From positions 36,166,201 through 36,230,200 of the forward strand of contig OY821771.1 in NCBI GenBank assembly GCA_963682175.1: a stretch of DNA of 64,000 nt. Direction: 5' to 3'. Shown piece by piece: positions 36,942 to 48,700 of the stretch (positions are counted from its first letter, which is position 1; each line of letters begins with the position of its first letter). The notes beneath the pieces are model-generated. The model did no database searches. It saw only the letters and a list, made by a program, of their open reading frames with translations, and was not told the DNA's origin. The stretch is from Triglochin maritima. Lineage: Eukaryota; Streptophyta; Magnoliopsida; Alismatales; Juncaginaceae. The position numbers and the translations under genes were made by a program.

Positions 36942-39030
36942 TGTAACATCCCGAAACAACAGAAAATTTAAAAATTCATAATCAAGACAAAGAGCACAAT
37001 AATCAAGGCGGGACTGTTACTTCTCGTAAACAATATAGCAGTGCACCATAATACATCAGAGTTTGCCAAAATGAATACATGATTACAACAAAACGACAAT
37101 GGAAGATAAACGTAATCATGTGGACCTCAGTGGTCTAACTAGAGGATCCAACTCCAAATACGTGCGCCCGCCGATCACCACCCCACTGGACCTACTGCGG
37201 TCCTGAAAAATATGCAACAACAATGCCTGAGTTTCCAGAAAGGAAATCTCGTACGCCAACTCACCTATATGTATGCATTACACAATGAACCAATCATACT
37301 AGTAGCGTGTCATGGCATCGACAGAAATGAAAACAGCTCCCCCGAAGGGTAAAACGGGACATCAGTCCGACAAGCAACAACGAGTCTCCCGAGGAGACCT
37401 ACTGCAGGCACATGCAGTCTTACAGCACGCGACATCGCACCCCCCACACGCAGCTACACTACTCAAGGGTTCGGCAGGGAGCCTCTGTCACGCCTGTGGG
37501 CCGATAGAATACAGATCTGCAAATCTCAGTGGTCTGAGCCACAGGGACCAACGGGGCCGTCGCCCGGAAGGTATAACAACAACATCTCGGTAGGTGCCCA
37601 GCCGAGGAAAACAACATAGCCGGAACAGCCTCGGCCCAACAATCAACATCGCCGGCACAACCTCGGCGGCATCACCGGCACAGCATCGGTGGTCCATCAC
37701 AACGTCCGGCACAACATCGGACGGGTCCAGACCGAAGTCTGCCAGGTCATCAGGCTCTTCGAGCCGCAAACACCAACCGCGCCGCTATAAAAGCAGGGCA
37801 GCGACCTCCGTAGCCCGTGGGCCGGTAGTCACCTCACCCAACGCCAGTTGCGTGCCCGCACAAACATCAACACTGGGTTCCGCGATCCCTCAGGCCTGCT
37901 ATACTACAAAGTGCCCAATCAATCCATCTCAAGTCACGGTCCATACACGGAGGTGACGCGTCCCGAACACCCACACTCTTCCCAACGGCGGTCTCTGGGC
38001 AGGCATGCATCACGCACCCACCGTCACCTCCCGGCTCACGCACAAGGCGAGGACACGGGTTTCCGTGGACAAAGTTGGCGTTCAAAAAGGGAACCAGGAA
38101 TTCTGTCCTGGGCCCAAACGGTCGACCAGAAGAGGTGATTCGGTCGACCGGTTCCAGAAAGGAATCGGTCGACCGTACTCCTAAAACGGTCTACCGCTGC
38201 GCTCAAAACAGAACCCCCCAACGGTCGAACAAAGGTCTAAAATCGGTCGACCAAACGAGGTCAAAATCCGGAGTCTGGTCAACATTAAATTCAATTCTAT
38301 CGGTCGACCGACTCAGGGGTCTCGGTCGACTGAAAACAGACAGGGTCAACCTATCATTCTACGTCATAAAACGGTCGAACGCAACCAACAATCGGTCGAA
38401 CAAGCATGCAATAAAATCCAGTACACTTAAGTTCCGGTCGACCGAAACGCAACAGACAGTAAAGATATACATGCAATCGGTCGACCGCCCAAGGGCCGGT
38501 CGACCGTCCGATCGTCTTCAACCTCGCGCCAGCCGAGGTTTTATTCGCCCAAACGCGACGTCTGAGAGGCCTCCGACCTCCTCCGACCGACCAACACAAC
38601 CCTCTCATTAGGGTTAACAATAAACCACACTAAGGAGCGGCGTACCTCAACCAACGACGACGAACCGCCGGAGCTCGCTCACGCACGTCGCCTCCGGTGA
38701 CCTCTCCTCGCGCTCAACACTGCACCTCTCCTCCCTGGACCGCTTGTCCACCTCCGTCACTGACCCCCGGAGCTGCTCGACGCCAAAGAGAGAAGAAGAT
38801 GAGGATGGTGTGAGAGAAAAACAAGGAAGGAGAAGAAAAGAAGAGGAAGAAGGGTTGGGTGCTCTTAAAGCAACCCCCACACTCCTTCCATCCCCCTACA
38901 CCCTACCCCATCTCCTCACCCATGCCTCCACCCATACCTCTCTCTCTCTCTCCACAAAGTCAAGCCCCACCATACCTCCTTCTCTCCTCTTAAACACGAA
39001 TTAACCCTAAAAAGGGTTAGGAATATAACA
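36942..39030 (-). mobile_element. Solo LTR of a Ty3/gypsy family
   Basis: The LTR starts TGTAACATCC and ends ATATAACA (TG...CA). It is flanked by a perfect 5-bp repeat ATTAG (36937-36941 and 39031-39035) and has no internal domain, so it is a solo LTR left by recombination. Read on the minus strand it ends GGGATGTTACA, like the GGGAACGTTACA end of the LTR at 55304, so the two are related. It carries many GGTCGACC words between 38118 and 38510. Several sizeable open frames (for example 38075-38611) lie inside and are not taken as genes. Confidence 0.85.
38118..38512. repeat. Interspersed CGGTCGACCG words
   Basis: About a dozen copies of the palindrome CGGTCGACCG or one-base variants (CGGTCGAACG, CGGTCTACCG) sit 15-60 bp apart. 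The same word is scattered through the related LTR at 53.83-54.56 kb. Confidence 0.85.
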
Positions 39031-39035
39031 ATTAG

Positions 39036-40760
39036 GGTTCGTTTGGGTTGCGGTTTGAGTTTTCAAAACTCAGGTTTGGTAGTGGAGTTTGGGTATGAAC
39101 ACACGTCCTTAACATTAACATTTTATTAATAGTTAACGATTTGATATAGCTTTGGCTTAGATACGTATGTATCATCGTGGGAATGCAATGTGAAGTAGTG
39201 GATGTGAAGTTTGACTTGGAAGTAATTTTGAAAAATATTCATGGGTAAAATTGAAAACAAAATGGAGCATAAAGAGAAATAAAAGACGCTCTGTAAAATT
39301 CCGAGGTGAACGAGAATTTTTACAAGCCTCTCTTTCAAAACTAAACTTCCAAAAATACTTTCTCAGTGGACTCTCTCATTCTTCCCTTCCCAAAGGACTC
39401 CTAAAAGTCAGGGAATATTTTCTTTCTCCTATAAATAAATGAAATATATAAAAGTTCTTTCTCCCAAACTTTTGCACATCCAATGAAAACACAGTGGGTG
39501 ATGGATTGGGTGCAAAAGTCTGGAAAACCGATACAGTGGCCTGAACCGAATCAGTATAGTCTAGTAGTAGGGTGTCACCAGATCACAGAATCTAGTCTAC
39601 CACCACCTTGGGAGTTGGGCCCAGCATCTTGATTGTTTTGATTTGGTTGGGGGTAATCGTAATCATGACATCCTAATCATGAGTGAGATCATTAGTTTTC
39701 TTTTTCGTATCTTAACTTGATTTTTCGTTCACATCAGTTTTCAAACTTCTTAATCCATTTTTTTTCTTTTTCCAACACTATTCACATTTTAACCGCAACT
39801 CATCTCTCTTTTCAACGTCATTTCAAGGTCGATACTGAAAAAACAAAATTTTAAAAATCAAAACAATTAGAAAACATATTTTCAAAATAAATAATTTAAA
39901 AAAGATTAAAACTATTTTTTTAAAATAAAAAAAACAATCCAACCAACACGGACTCACCACGTGACGCGTCCAAGCACCCAAGCCGGACGACCTGGTCGTC
40001 GACCAGGTCGTTTGCTTGACCTGGTGGACACCAAGGTCGAGCACGCACAGGTGCTCGCCCCCGTTACGGGTGGGACGACCCTTGCGTGTAGGTGTGAGTC
40101 CGTTAACAATGCTCTTATGGTTTGGAGAAATAAGTTCCACATGCAGCTTTTCCACGTTGATTTGTTGGTCCCATTTGTTGATTCGACAATTAAGGCCACC
40201 CACTACGGGTGGCCAAAAATCCGGCACCACGTGTTTCTAGTTAATTGGGTGTTAATTTTTTTAAATTTTTTGTTTTGAATTTTGGTTAAAATCATTTAAA
40301 ATATGTTTTTAGTTTTTTTGAATATGTTATTTTATTTTTTTTGGTTTTACCATTGTTAGAGTATAGAGGTAAAAAAATGACGTGGAGGAATAACAGTGTT
40401 GAAAAATAGAAAATGATAGTGATTTTTTGGAAATAATTGGATAACATTGTGAATTAATGTGCACAATAAGGTAACGAAGAGAGATAGAGTAATTTTGGGA
40501 AACTGGGAATGCACTTTGTTCAATGCACGGTAGTCTACGCACGCACATACGAGGCGACCTGGTTATGAGTTATGTAAACATTAAAATCGATGACCCAATG
40601 TCGTCATGTGTCGTGATGTAGTCATGACAGTGGTTCTAGTATGAGAAATATTTCTCAAGAAGGTTTACAATGAGAATTGTTTTAAAAAAATATTGTGAAA
40701 CTTTTCTATGTACTAGTACGCTCGGCTTACTTTTTGTTTGATTACTACCCACCATTATTT
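39036..40760. other. Spacer with an unresolved inverted pair
   Basis: No gene recognised. 'CGGACTCACC' at 39950 and 'GGTGTGAGTCCG' at 40091 are inverted about a GC-rich core with 'GACCTGGTCGTCGACCAGGTC' text at 39989-40010. It may be part of a MITE, but no target duplication was found. Confidence 0.4.
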
Positions 40761-40761
40761 G

Positions 40762-41018
40762 TAGGGCTGAGCATGGACCGGTCTGGGTTCGGTCCGGACC
40801 GGAACCAACCGGTCCGGGTTCTGATTCAGACATTGCTGAAAATCTGATTCCGATTCCGATTCCGGTCTGGTTTTTTGTTTTTTCTTTAACTTTTAAGGAA
40901 AAAATCCGGTCCTGGACCGGACTAGACTGGATCCAACTGGTCTGGTCTCCGGTCTGAACCAGTCCAGTCCGGACCTTAGAAAAAAATACGATCGGTCCGG
41001 TCCGGATGCTTAGCCCAA
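40762..41018. mobile_element. hAT-type MITE relic rich in CCGGTCC
   Basis: Ends TAGGGCTGAGCATGGACC and, reversed, TTGGGCTAAGCATCCGGACC are an inverted pair. The body repeats ACCGGTCC/GGTCCGGACC. No clear 8-bp flanking repeat remains, so boundaries are approximate. Confidence 0.55.
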
Positions 41019-41098
41019 TCTATCTGGGTGGAACACTGACGTCTGTGGTAGGAAGGTCTTAAATAAAATCTCAATTGCTTCCACGAAAGTAGTCCTAT

Positions 41099-42010
41099 AT
41101 TAATACCCCATTATCTTGCACACTAACTTCCAAACCTTGTAATCCCAAATACACACTTCGTGGATACAGACAAACCAAACCATGGTCTTCTCAAAGTTAG
41201 GATCAAAATCATTGAAAGACAACTTGCAGCACTGAAGGTGGAACTTGAAGGTGTTTTTTTCATCTCCAACCTTTTCGCATTCATACTTAACAATATTTTT
41301 GTTAAGTCAACAAATGGATGACTCACATTTAGGGGTGTAAACGAATCGAGTCGAGCAAAATTTCGAAGTATGACTATTATCTTATGTTATTATCAAATAT
41401 CAAAAAATAATTATAAATAGAACAATAAAAAATTCGAGCGAGCTATCGAACCGATCATCATCAAAAAAATTTGAGTTCGAGCGGCTCGTTTACCGAACCA
41501 AGTTTGAAGATTTTTTGGTTTTTCATCAAGATCTTTCATTTTCAAGTTAAACTAGAGTCGAGCGTTTTTCAAGTCGAGTTTGAGTCGAGTTATCGAGCCG
41601 AGTCAAAGTTGACAGCCCTACTCACATTCACCTTGAAGTTTATAACTCCAAAATACTGATATATTTGACAAATTCCAGACAACAAGCTGGGGCTTTGCAC
41701 CATGTGACATTGTGACCAAATATCCAGAATATTTCCCAACAAATGAAAGTTTTGCGATTGGCTGAGAAGCAAAATAGAACTAAGACTTCTACACAAAAAA
41801 GATAAAGCAAAGAAGCTTAACCAAAAATAATCAAGCATTCAAAATATTACCATGGCTATTTCTCCAAGAATAGCTAGCTATAAGAACATTGTTTGTGGGA
41901 TTCCACTACGTAATTATTGTTGAGATCATGAAGGAAGAGTTCCCAGAGCTCGGTGTTGGGGTTGAGGATTGCTGGGAGAGTCCACACTAGTCTTTGGAGA
42001 CTTCCCAAAC
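41099..42010 (-). pseudogene. Unidentified coding relic split by a hAT MITE
   Basis: On the minus strand one frame reads through about 41776-41629 ('AKLSFVGKYSGYLV', 'KPQLVVWNLSNISVFW'). After removing the MITE at 41330-41620 and one copy of its target repeat, it continues in the same frame through 41321-41099 ('NIVKYECEKVGDEKN', 'FKFHLQCCKLSFND', 'EKTMVWFVCIHEVCIWDYK'), with only one stop (TGA) just after the junction. A further coding-like stretch, 'LVWTLPAILNPNTELWELF', lies upstream near 41980-41900. The 'LVVWNLS' text recalls WD-repeat proteins and the rest recalls F-box-associated regions; neither is secure. The conserved frame around a MITE insertion suggests a gene disrupted fairly recently. 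Confidence 0.5.
41330..41620. mobile_element. hAT-type MITE
   Basis: A 291-bp element with ends TAGGGGTGTAAAC and, reversed, TAGGGCTGTCAAC, flanked by a perfect 8-bp repeat CTCACATT (41322-41329 and 41621-41628). The interior repeats 'TCGAG' words and 'GGCTCGTTTACCGAACC'. A diverged relative lies at 14.55-14.67 kb. Confidence 0.9.
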
Positions 42011-42019
42011 CAAAATGTT

Positions 42020-43500
42020 GAATTATACATGGTAATTGTGTCATTTGGTATCATGTTTTTTTTTACATTTATTATACCCAAAACCTATACATACCGAAAT
42101 CATTAATCATTTTGTGTCTGGGTCATGAAACCCAAACACGACACAATCATTTCGTGGAAACACAAAACGACATGAAAAAAATGAAAATTGAGAAGGTGAT
42201 CGTGAAAGACGCACGAATAGAATAAGTGATCTGAGGGAGATTGCATAAAGATCGTGAATAAGAGAGGTGTGGTACCGGTAGTGGATTGATTCGTCTTTAT
42301 ATTTCTTATCATATATATCAACAGACATCTACAACAACATTGCCATCCACAAACAAGAAAAGCCGGCCAATAACATCACTGCAACTCGCAACGTCAACGA
42401 CTGCGGTTTCATCAGGGTTCAACTCCAACTTCGACTCTGCAACGACTACGACTTCGTCAAATCTCCTCGACGATTCTGGGTTCATCAAACCTCCGTGACA
42501 ACTCCGGCAAATGCAACAACACCGACTATTACTACATCTAAAATAATTTTTTAAAATATAATAATTCAGGGTGATTACCCCCAGGGATCTGTACCCCTTG
42601 TGTACTCAACGACCGTTCCGGTATGCTCCTTTTAAGGAATTGTATGCGGACGGTGACCCAATTTGCCAAACTATCGTCTCCTTAGGGATTCATGCCTATT
42701 TGGTTTGAGAAACACACGTCATCCGGATCGTTTATACATTTGTCAAATAAAAAAGGACGCCAGAAGGGTGCCAAAATTCTGTCGAAACTTTTCACAATGG
42801 AAATTGGCTAATTTCTTCTCAAAAGAAAAGTAAATAACGAGAGTTGGAAAAGCCGTATCAAACACATGATGAAAGTACACTAACATATTGTTTTTGTGTA
42901 TAAAGTATACCAAAGCCAAAGTTTTTAAACCGCAAAATAGATATGCATGGATGGAACTTGAATAATAATAATAATAAGTCAATCTAGTTTCATCAACAGA
43001 TTATTATTTGGTTGACAAGAAGCATGCATTTTGTTCAAACGTATTTTGTCAAGACCCTCCATCTTGATTAAGTTTGATAATTAGAGATTGATCACAGTAA
43101 TGATTATATGTGAAACCAGCCTCTCATGTGTATATATCTATGAGAATAAATTCTCACGTTAAGATCCACTCTCCAAACTTCACATTCGAGCCAAACCAAT
43201 TAAGATGGACTCTGTGGTGTTTGACCAAGCATGGATTTCACGAGGCTTTAATCTTGTTTTACAATAAACAAACATGGACTTTAGGTCATTAATATTTGAT
43301 TGGCTCTCAACAATAAATTAAAGATATTAATAATCTATAATTTAAGATCTAACGAGAGGGCATGGATAACTGGATATTCCTTAGTATATATAATGTTTTC
43401 TCATGTTGCGAATGTCAGTTTCAACCTCGTATCGTAATTAAATATGAGTTTGAGTATTCACCATCTGTGATATAAAACTCTCTCAAGGAAACAGAAAAAA
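42020..43500. other. Spacer without a recognised gene
   Basis: AT-rich; short frames only. A GC-balanced patch at 42560-42720 ('ACCGTTCCGGTATGC') is not recognised. Confidence 0.4.
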
Positions 43501-43502
43501 AA

Positions 43503-43585
43503 GAATTGTTATTCATCGTCGGAAAACTATTTAAATCGTCCGTACGAATTACCATTTTGTCATTCTCTACTTTCTACTTATATAA
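43503..43585 (+). mobile_element. MULE terminal repeat fragment
   Basis: The text 'GAATTGTT...CATCGTCGG..AACTATTTAAATCG' and 'GAATTACCATTTTG' matches the left terminal repeat of the MULE at 23065 with scattered changes. It passes directly into CACTA transposase sequence at about 43595, so only the outer end survives. Confidence 0.65.
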
Positions 43586-43594
43586 CTCTTCATT

Positions 43595-45565
43595 TACTCT
43601 CCTACTACCACTGATTTATGGTCCGAAACAACATGAAAACGACATTGATATGTATTTAAGACCTTTAATTGATGACCTAAAGAAATTGTGAGATGACGGA
43701 GAGTCAGTTTTTGATTCTTATCGTCAGGAGTCGTTCGTAATGCGGGTAATGATATTTTGTACGATTAATGACTTTCCAACTTATGGTAATCTGTCTGTAT
43801 ATTCAGTCAAATGTCATAAAACTTGTCCAATTTGCGAAGAGAATATACGCTCTTTGCAACTAGTTAATGGTTCTAAGACAGTCTATCTTGGTCATTAGAG
43901 ATTTTTGTCGAACTCCCACTCTTATCGTAGCTTGAAGAAAACATTTAATGGAAAACAAGAGTTTCAGAATCTGCCAGTTGAAATCAGCGTCGAAAAGGTC
44001 AACGAACGTGTAATGAACGTTGAATGTGAATTTGTAAAACCATAAAACGAGCAAATGACAAAAGTAGTTGGAAAAAAAGATCCATATTTTTTGATATCCC
44101 TTACTGGAAAACTTTAGAAGTTAGACATTGTATTGATGTGATGCACGTAGAGAAAAACGTTTGTGATTGTCTGGTTGACACTATGTTGAACATACCTGGT
44201 AAAACAAAAGGTGGATATAATGCAAGACTTGATCTTGTTAACCTTGGTATACGAGCAATGTTGGCACCAGAAAAGAAAGGAGACCGGAATTACTTACCTC
44301 CAGCTAGTTATACATTGTGTATAAAGGAGAAAAGAATTCTCTGTCAGTGTTTGTACGATGTAAGGGTTCCACAAGGTTATTCTTCAAATATCAGTAGTCT
44401 TGTTGTTATGAAGGATTTGAAACTTGTGGGGATGAAGTCTCACGATTGTCACACTTTAATGCATCAGTTGTTACTTGTAGCACTTAGATCCATATTACCG
44501 AAAGATGTTAGACATGCAATAATAAAGTTGTGTTCATTTTTCAATAAGATTTGCTGAAAAGTGATCGATTTCGTGCAGTTAGATAAGTTGCAGAATGAAA
44601 TTGTGATGACATTATGTCAGTTTGAGATGTTCTTTCCACCTGCTTTTTTCGACATTATGATTCATCTAGTTATTCATTTGGTTAGAGAAGTTGTATTGTG
44701 TGGACCAGTTTTTTTAAGGTTGATGTATCATTTCGAGTGTTATATGAAAGTGTTGAAATGTTATTGTAAAAATCGTCAAAGGCCAGATGCTAGTATTGTT
44801 GAAGGATACATAGCTGAGGAGGTTATCGAGTTTTGCACTGGATACCAAGCAAACACCAAAACTGTTGGACTTCCGAAGAATTCATGATGAAAGTGCCAAT
44901 GGTAAAGGGACACGTGGGATGAAAATGTTAAATCCAAATGGCAAAGACTTGATGACAACATATTTTTATGTGTTGTGCAATTCTAATGAAGTTCAACCTT
45001 ACCTAAATGAACACATGAAGTTTCTAAAGGAAAGAAATCATTTGTGGAGTGATCAACAAGTAATAAATAGTCACAATAAAAATTCCATCTCTTGGTTCAA
45101 AAATGTGGCTTACAAGCGCGATGTTTCTGAGACAATACAATGGTTGGCCTACGGTCTGCATTCTACTGTTAAAGTTATAGTGGTTATGATATCAATGAAT
45201 ATTCTTTCTACACAGTTTGTGAAGATTCCAAATGTGTTGTTTAGAACAGTGGCGTTACCTTAATAGCAGAGTCTTTGCATGTGTCTAGTTCTAAAGACAA
45301 GAATCTTGTATACGCCGACATGTCCTATTACGGTGTAATTGAAGACACATGAGAGCTAGACTTTGTTAAATTCAAAGTACCTGTATTTAGATGCAAGTGA
45401 GCTGATAATAAAAGTGGAGTTCGAGTGGATGACTAAGGGTTCACTTTAATTGATTTTCAAAAAAAAGGTATAAAGGAGAACCTTTTATTCTCGCTTCCCA
45501 AGTGAAACAAGTCTTCTATTTGGCTGATCCATGTGATAAGAAATAGGCAGTAATTCTGGAAGGGA
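43595..45565 (+). pseudogene. CACTA (En/Spm) tnp2-type transposase pseudogene
   Basis: Successive blocks match the tnp2 transposase family in order: 'GPKQHENDIDMYLRPLIDDL' (43620), 'INDFPTYGNLSVYSVKCHK' (43765), 'CPICEENIRSLQLVN' (43833), 'NGKQEFQNLP' (43950) and 'MHVEKNVCDCLVDTMLN' (44141). The DUF4218-like region follows with 'MKSHDCHTLMHQLL' (44432), 'FFPPAFFDIMIHLVIHL' (44633) and 'CGPVFLRLMYHFECYMKVLK' (44699). A DUF4216-like piece follows near 45395-45500 ('GVRVDD.GFTLIDFQKKG'). Stops (for example 43689-43691 and 44558-44560) and frameshifts break it throughout. The N-terminal part of the protein is missing at the left. Confidence 0.9.
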
Positions 45566-45599
45566 AGAAAAAAATATATATCAGATGATAGTCTGATCG

Positions 45600-47400
45600 A
45601 GTATGAAGAGACACCACCTTTATCTAAGCAAGCACCTGAGTTGAACTCAGTAGACGAGGAAATAAATGTTGAGACTTGTATGTTTAGAGATGACCACAGT
45701 GAAGGTATATGGATTGAAAATCCATTAAGGAAAAAAAGTAAAGGTGCAAATTTTCTTGTAATACATTGTAATAACCATTTAATGTCTTGATTTTTAATTG
45801 TTAATGTCTTGAGTTTACATTTTATAGTATCATGACTCTGAAAAAGAAACTCACTCCATCAGAGTCTGAAGGCTCAAAGACATACAGTTCACAAGGTCCT
45901 TGTCTCATGACATAATTCGTGGGGAGAAGAAATAGAGACGGTAGAGTTCTAATCCAGTTTGATGACCATCTTGAGCCGATAGACATGCTGTCTGATAATT
46001 GGAAAAGTTATCTGGGTAGCCTAGCGAGGGCCAAAGTTGACATTTGTTTGTCGAGTTGGGCCTATGTAGATGAGAAGTTGAAGGACACAATATGGGATAA
46101 CGTGCAGGTAATGATTCCAATATAGAATTTTGTAGTTTTAGTCAAATTTTTGAGATTTATAAAGTTGTTAACGTGTTTTAGGCATCTTTTGAGTTCCAAT
46201 CCACTGACAAGTTGAAGAAAAAGTGGATGACATACATGTTGGTTCGTTGGAGGGATTTCAAAACAAATACATATTCGGAGACTACCAGGATAGAAATCCA
46301 TGCGATGTCTATAACTTTATTACTCTAAATCAGTGGGAGCAAATCAAAAAATCCAGAGATAGCCTAGAGTTTGGGGTAATTGAGTTTAATTTAGAATACG
46401 AACTTATTAAGTTATTGTTTAAATGACAATCTAATAAACTTAGTTTTAGGTCATCCGAGCAAAAAACCAAAAGATTAGATCTTTTAACAAGTATACACAT
46501 CGTATGTCTCGAACGGGGTACTAAAAGTTAGAAGCACAAATGATGACTGGAAAAATTTCTCTGAAGAAACAAGAGGCAATTGACTATGGTATGAGTTAGG
46601 AGTAAGCAAGTAACCTATCTCCTCCTTCTCCCATAGCTCGATGTGAGTCTTGGAAGAGAGCGAGAGTAAACTCCAGAGGGGAGTACGTCACAGACGAGTC
46701 GCAAGTGATCAGCTCGAAGGTAGTAAGTTGTATCACTTGTATATGTTAGTAATTCATATTCAGTAATTTTATATTTTTCAATTGTTGGTAAATATTTTTT
46801 TAAACTTTAGGACTCTCTAAAGTTGAGAGAATCTCAAGGAGAATTTTCTTCCGATGGTCGGAATGATATTCTACGCGAGGCCTTGGGAAATGACGAACAC
46901 CCCGGTCGTGTACGAGGGTAGGGAGTAGAGTTGGACTGTGACATTATTATGGAAAGACTCAACGGTCTACTTCGTCGACAGGTCATACCAAATGCCAGCA
47001 AGAGATCACATATTTGAAGAATACGAATCAATTTGTTTTAGAGAGATTGGATCGTGATTTGCCTACTTCTCCTACGACGGTTCTTCCCCAGAGATCACTC
47101 CTCTAGTGCAGCCAGTGTTCAATCCTGATCGACAATATGATTTCGTGGCTCATTCTCAAGAATTGGCCCTCGTAGGCGGTCCCTCGTTTGGAAAGTTTGA
47201 GAATGGATCTAGATGTGCTCTATTTGTCGAAGACCCTGATCGAAGATTGGTAGGACACGAGAAAGTTTATAACATCTCCAGACACCACTTCACAGAGGTG
47301 GGAGAGTTGCTTAGATGCTGGTGCTTTGGTGCCATTTCCGGAAGAAAAGATTGTTACCATCGGCGATGCTATCGATGAGTTCGTGAGGTGACCTAGTCAT
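45600..47400 (+). pseudogene. Second CACTA gene relic (Transposase_24 / plant transposase type)
   Basis: Downstream of tnp2 on the same strand, 45919-46125 reads 'GRRNRDGRVLIQFDDHLEPIDMLSD' and 'WAYVDEKLKDTIWDNVQ', the pattern of the PF03004-type accessory protein in plant CACTA elements ('G..kl.v.fn..g.pig', 'W..vp..lKd.iW'). A spliced-like continuation near 46180-46260 gives 'FEFQSTDKLKKKWMTYML'. Later stretches (46440-47400) are coding-like but broken, with 'PFPEEKIVTIGDAIDEFV' near 47330. No intact frame remains, and no CACTA terminus was found on either side. Confidence 0.7.
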
Positions 47401-48010
47401 TTAGTAGAGCTAAATGACACACATGAGGTATACTTTAATTTTGAAAGACTTTCAATTTCAAATTTGTTAACAATTGTATTTTTAACGGTTGTATATATAT
47501 CTGTAAGGTGTCAAACCCCAGAAGCAAAGAGCCAAACAACCAATCTCCGATCAACATTAATTTGCTTCCAAGTAGGTGCAAAATGTTGTATCAATGCAAA
47601 ATGTAGGGAATCACAATCCTTAAGTACCTGGGATTTGGAGGAGGGGGTAAAGGGTTGCCTTTGGCTTTGTACGTCACCAAAGAGGATGTCATACAGTTCT
47701 TGGCGATGGATTCATTGTGTATCATGATTATTGACGTGCAAGTGAAGTAAGTGTTTTCTTTGGTATAAGATGAAATGTATTGAATAATTTTAGGGAACTA
47801 CTAAACGTCGCCCCAAAACTACTTAAATAGCCCCTTGAAATTACCAAATTGCCCTTAAGAGTATATTTAATACCCATATCGTCCCGTGTCTATAAATTAG
47901 CCCTACGGTTTTGTATATTCATAATTTATCAGTAAAAACACCACGAAAATGTATGGCGAGGGTGATGCATCCGGTGAGGTAAGCCTGACGCGGTGCACAA
48001 TATGGGCGGA

Positions 48011-48262
48011 GCGTCTGCATTAGACGCCTCCCCCAAGGTGAGGGCGTCTGCGTAGGACGTCCTCACCTTGGCCGAGGCGTCTAACGCAGACGCCTACCCA
48101 ATGGGAGAGGCGTCTTGTGTAGACGCCCTCCCCTTGGGTAAGGCGTCTTTCGTAGACGCCCTTCCATTGGGCAAGGTGTCCTACGCAGACGCCTCATCCT
48201 TGGGAAGGGCGTTTAACACAGACGCCCCACCCATGGGGCAGGCGGCTAATCCAGACGCCTGG
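48011..48262 (+). repeat. 33-bp palindromic array, about 7.6 units, coding 11-residue repeats
   Basis: Units of exactly 33 bp start GCGTCT and contain GACGCC..CCC(A/T)TGGG. From 48068 the frame is open and encodes six copies of an 11-residue repeat of the form (E/K)-A-S-x-x-D-A-x-P-(M/L)-G. The first units contain a stop in this frame. It sits between the MULE leader and the transposase domain. Confidence 0.85.
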
Positions 48263-48285
48263 ATTTTTTTTGATTTTTTTTAATT

Positions 48286-48700
48286 TCGATTTTATTTTTG
48301 TATGTTCCGTTGGAAGATTTCGGTGGTGATGGAGTGGATTACAGTGAGTTATTTCAAACTACACAAATCTTTGCAACAATCGATGAAGCAAGTAAATGGA
48401 CCAAACAAGTAGCTATCGGAGTTGGTTTTTTTTTGTCGTGTCGTCGTACAAAACAAGATCAGATAGTCGGATTGATTGTTATTTGAGATGCGACCGGCGA
48501 AATCAAATGGAGTCTCGGGATATGGATACTGCACTTCGAAGAAACACCAAAAGAAAGGGTTGTGGTTGCCGTTTCTTAATAAAAGTGGTGGAGCGACGAG
48601 ATCGTGATGGATGGGTTGTGGTTTTTAATAGTGGTCACAGACATCACAACCACAGACTGACAGTTTATCCAGAGGGTCATAGTCAAATTAGTGGTCTAAG
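48286..48700 (+). pseudogene. MULE transposase N-terminal relic (FAR1-like zinc region)
   Basis: One frame gives 'VPLEDFGGDGVDYSELF' and 'FATIDEASKWTKQVAIGVGF' (48303-48430), the start of a FAR1/MULE DNA-binding region. A shifted frame continues with 'NTKRKGCGCRFLIKVVER', 'WVVVFNSGHRHHNH' and 'YPEGHSQISGLS' (48545-48704), matching the 'C.C.F.lk......W.l.v..G.HNH' part of this domain. A frameshift near 48440, in a run of T, separates them. The catalytic MULE domain is lost at the junction with the LTR. Confidence 0.75.

Larger units (their letters stand above)
47793..48700 (+). mobile_element. Left part of a coding MULE, truncated by a retrotransposon
   Basis: The left terminal repeat starts GGGAACTACTAAACGTCGCC and nearly matches the right end (reversed) of the MULE at 24333. 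A leader with ATG at 47949 ('MYGEGDASGE') is followed by a GTAAG donor-like site and the 33-bp array. Then comes transposase text, and it stops at 48700, where LTR sequence begins. The right half and right terminal repeat are absent from the window. Confidence 0.75.

Noticed and set aside
38075..38611. 178-codon open frame with many Arg residues
   Set aside because: It lies inside the solo LTR and follows the GGTCGACC words; no start context or domain.
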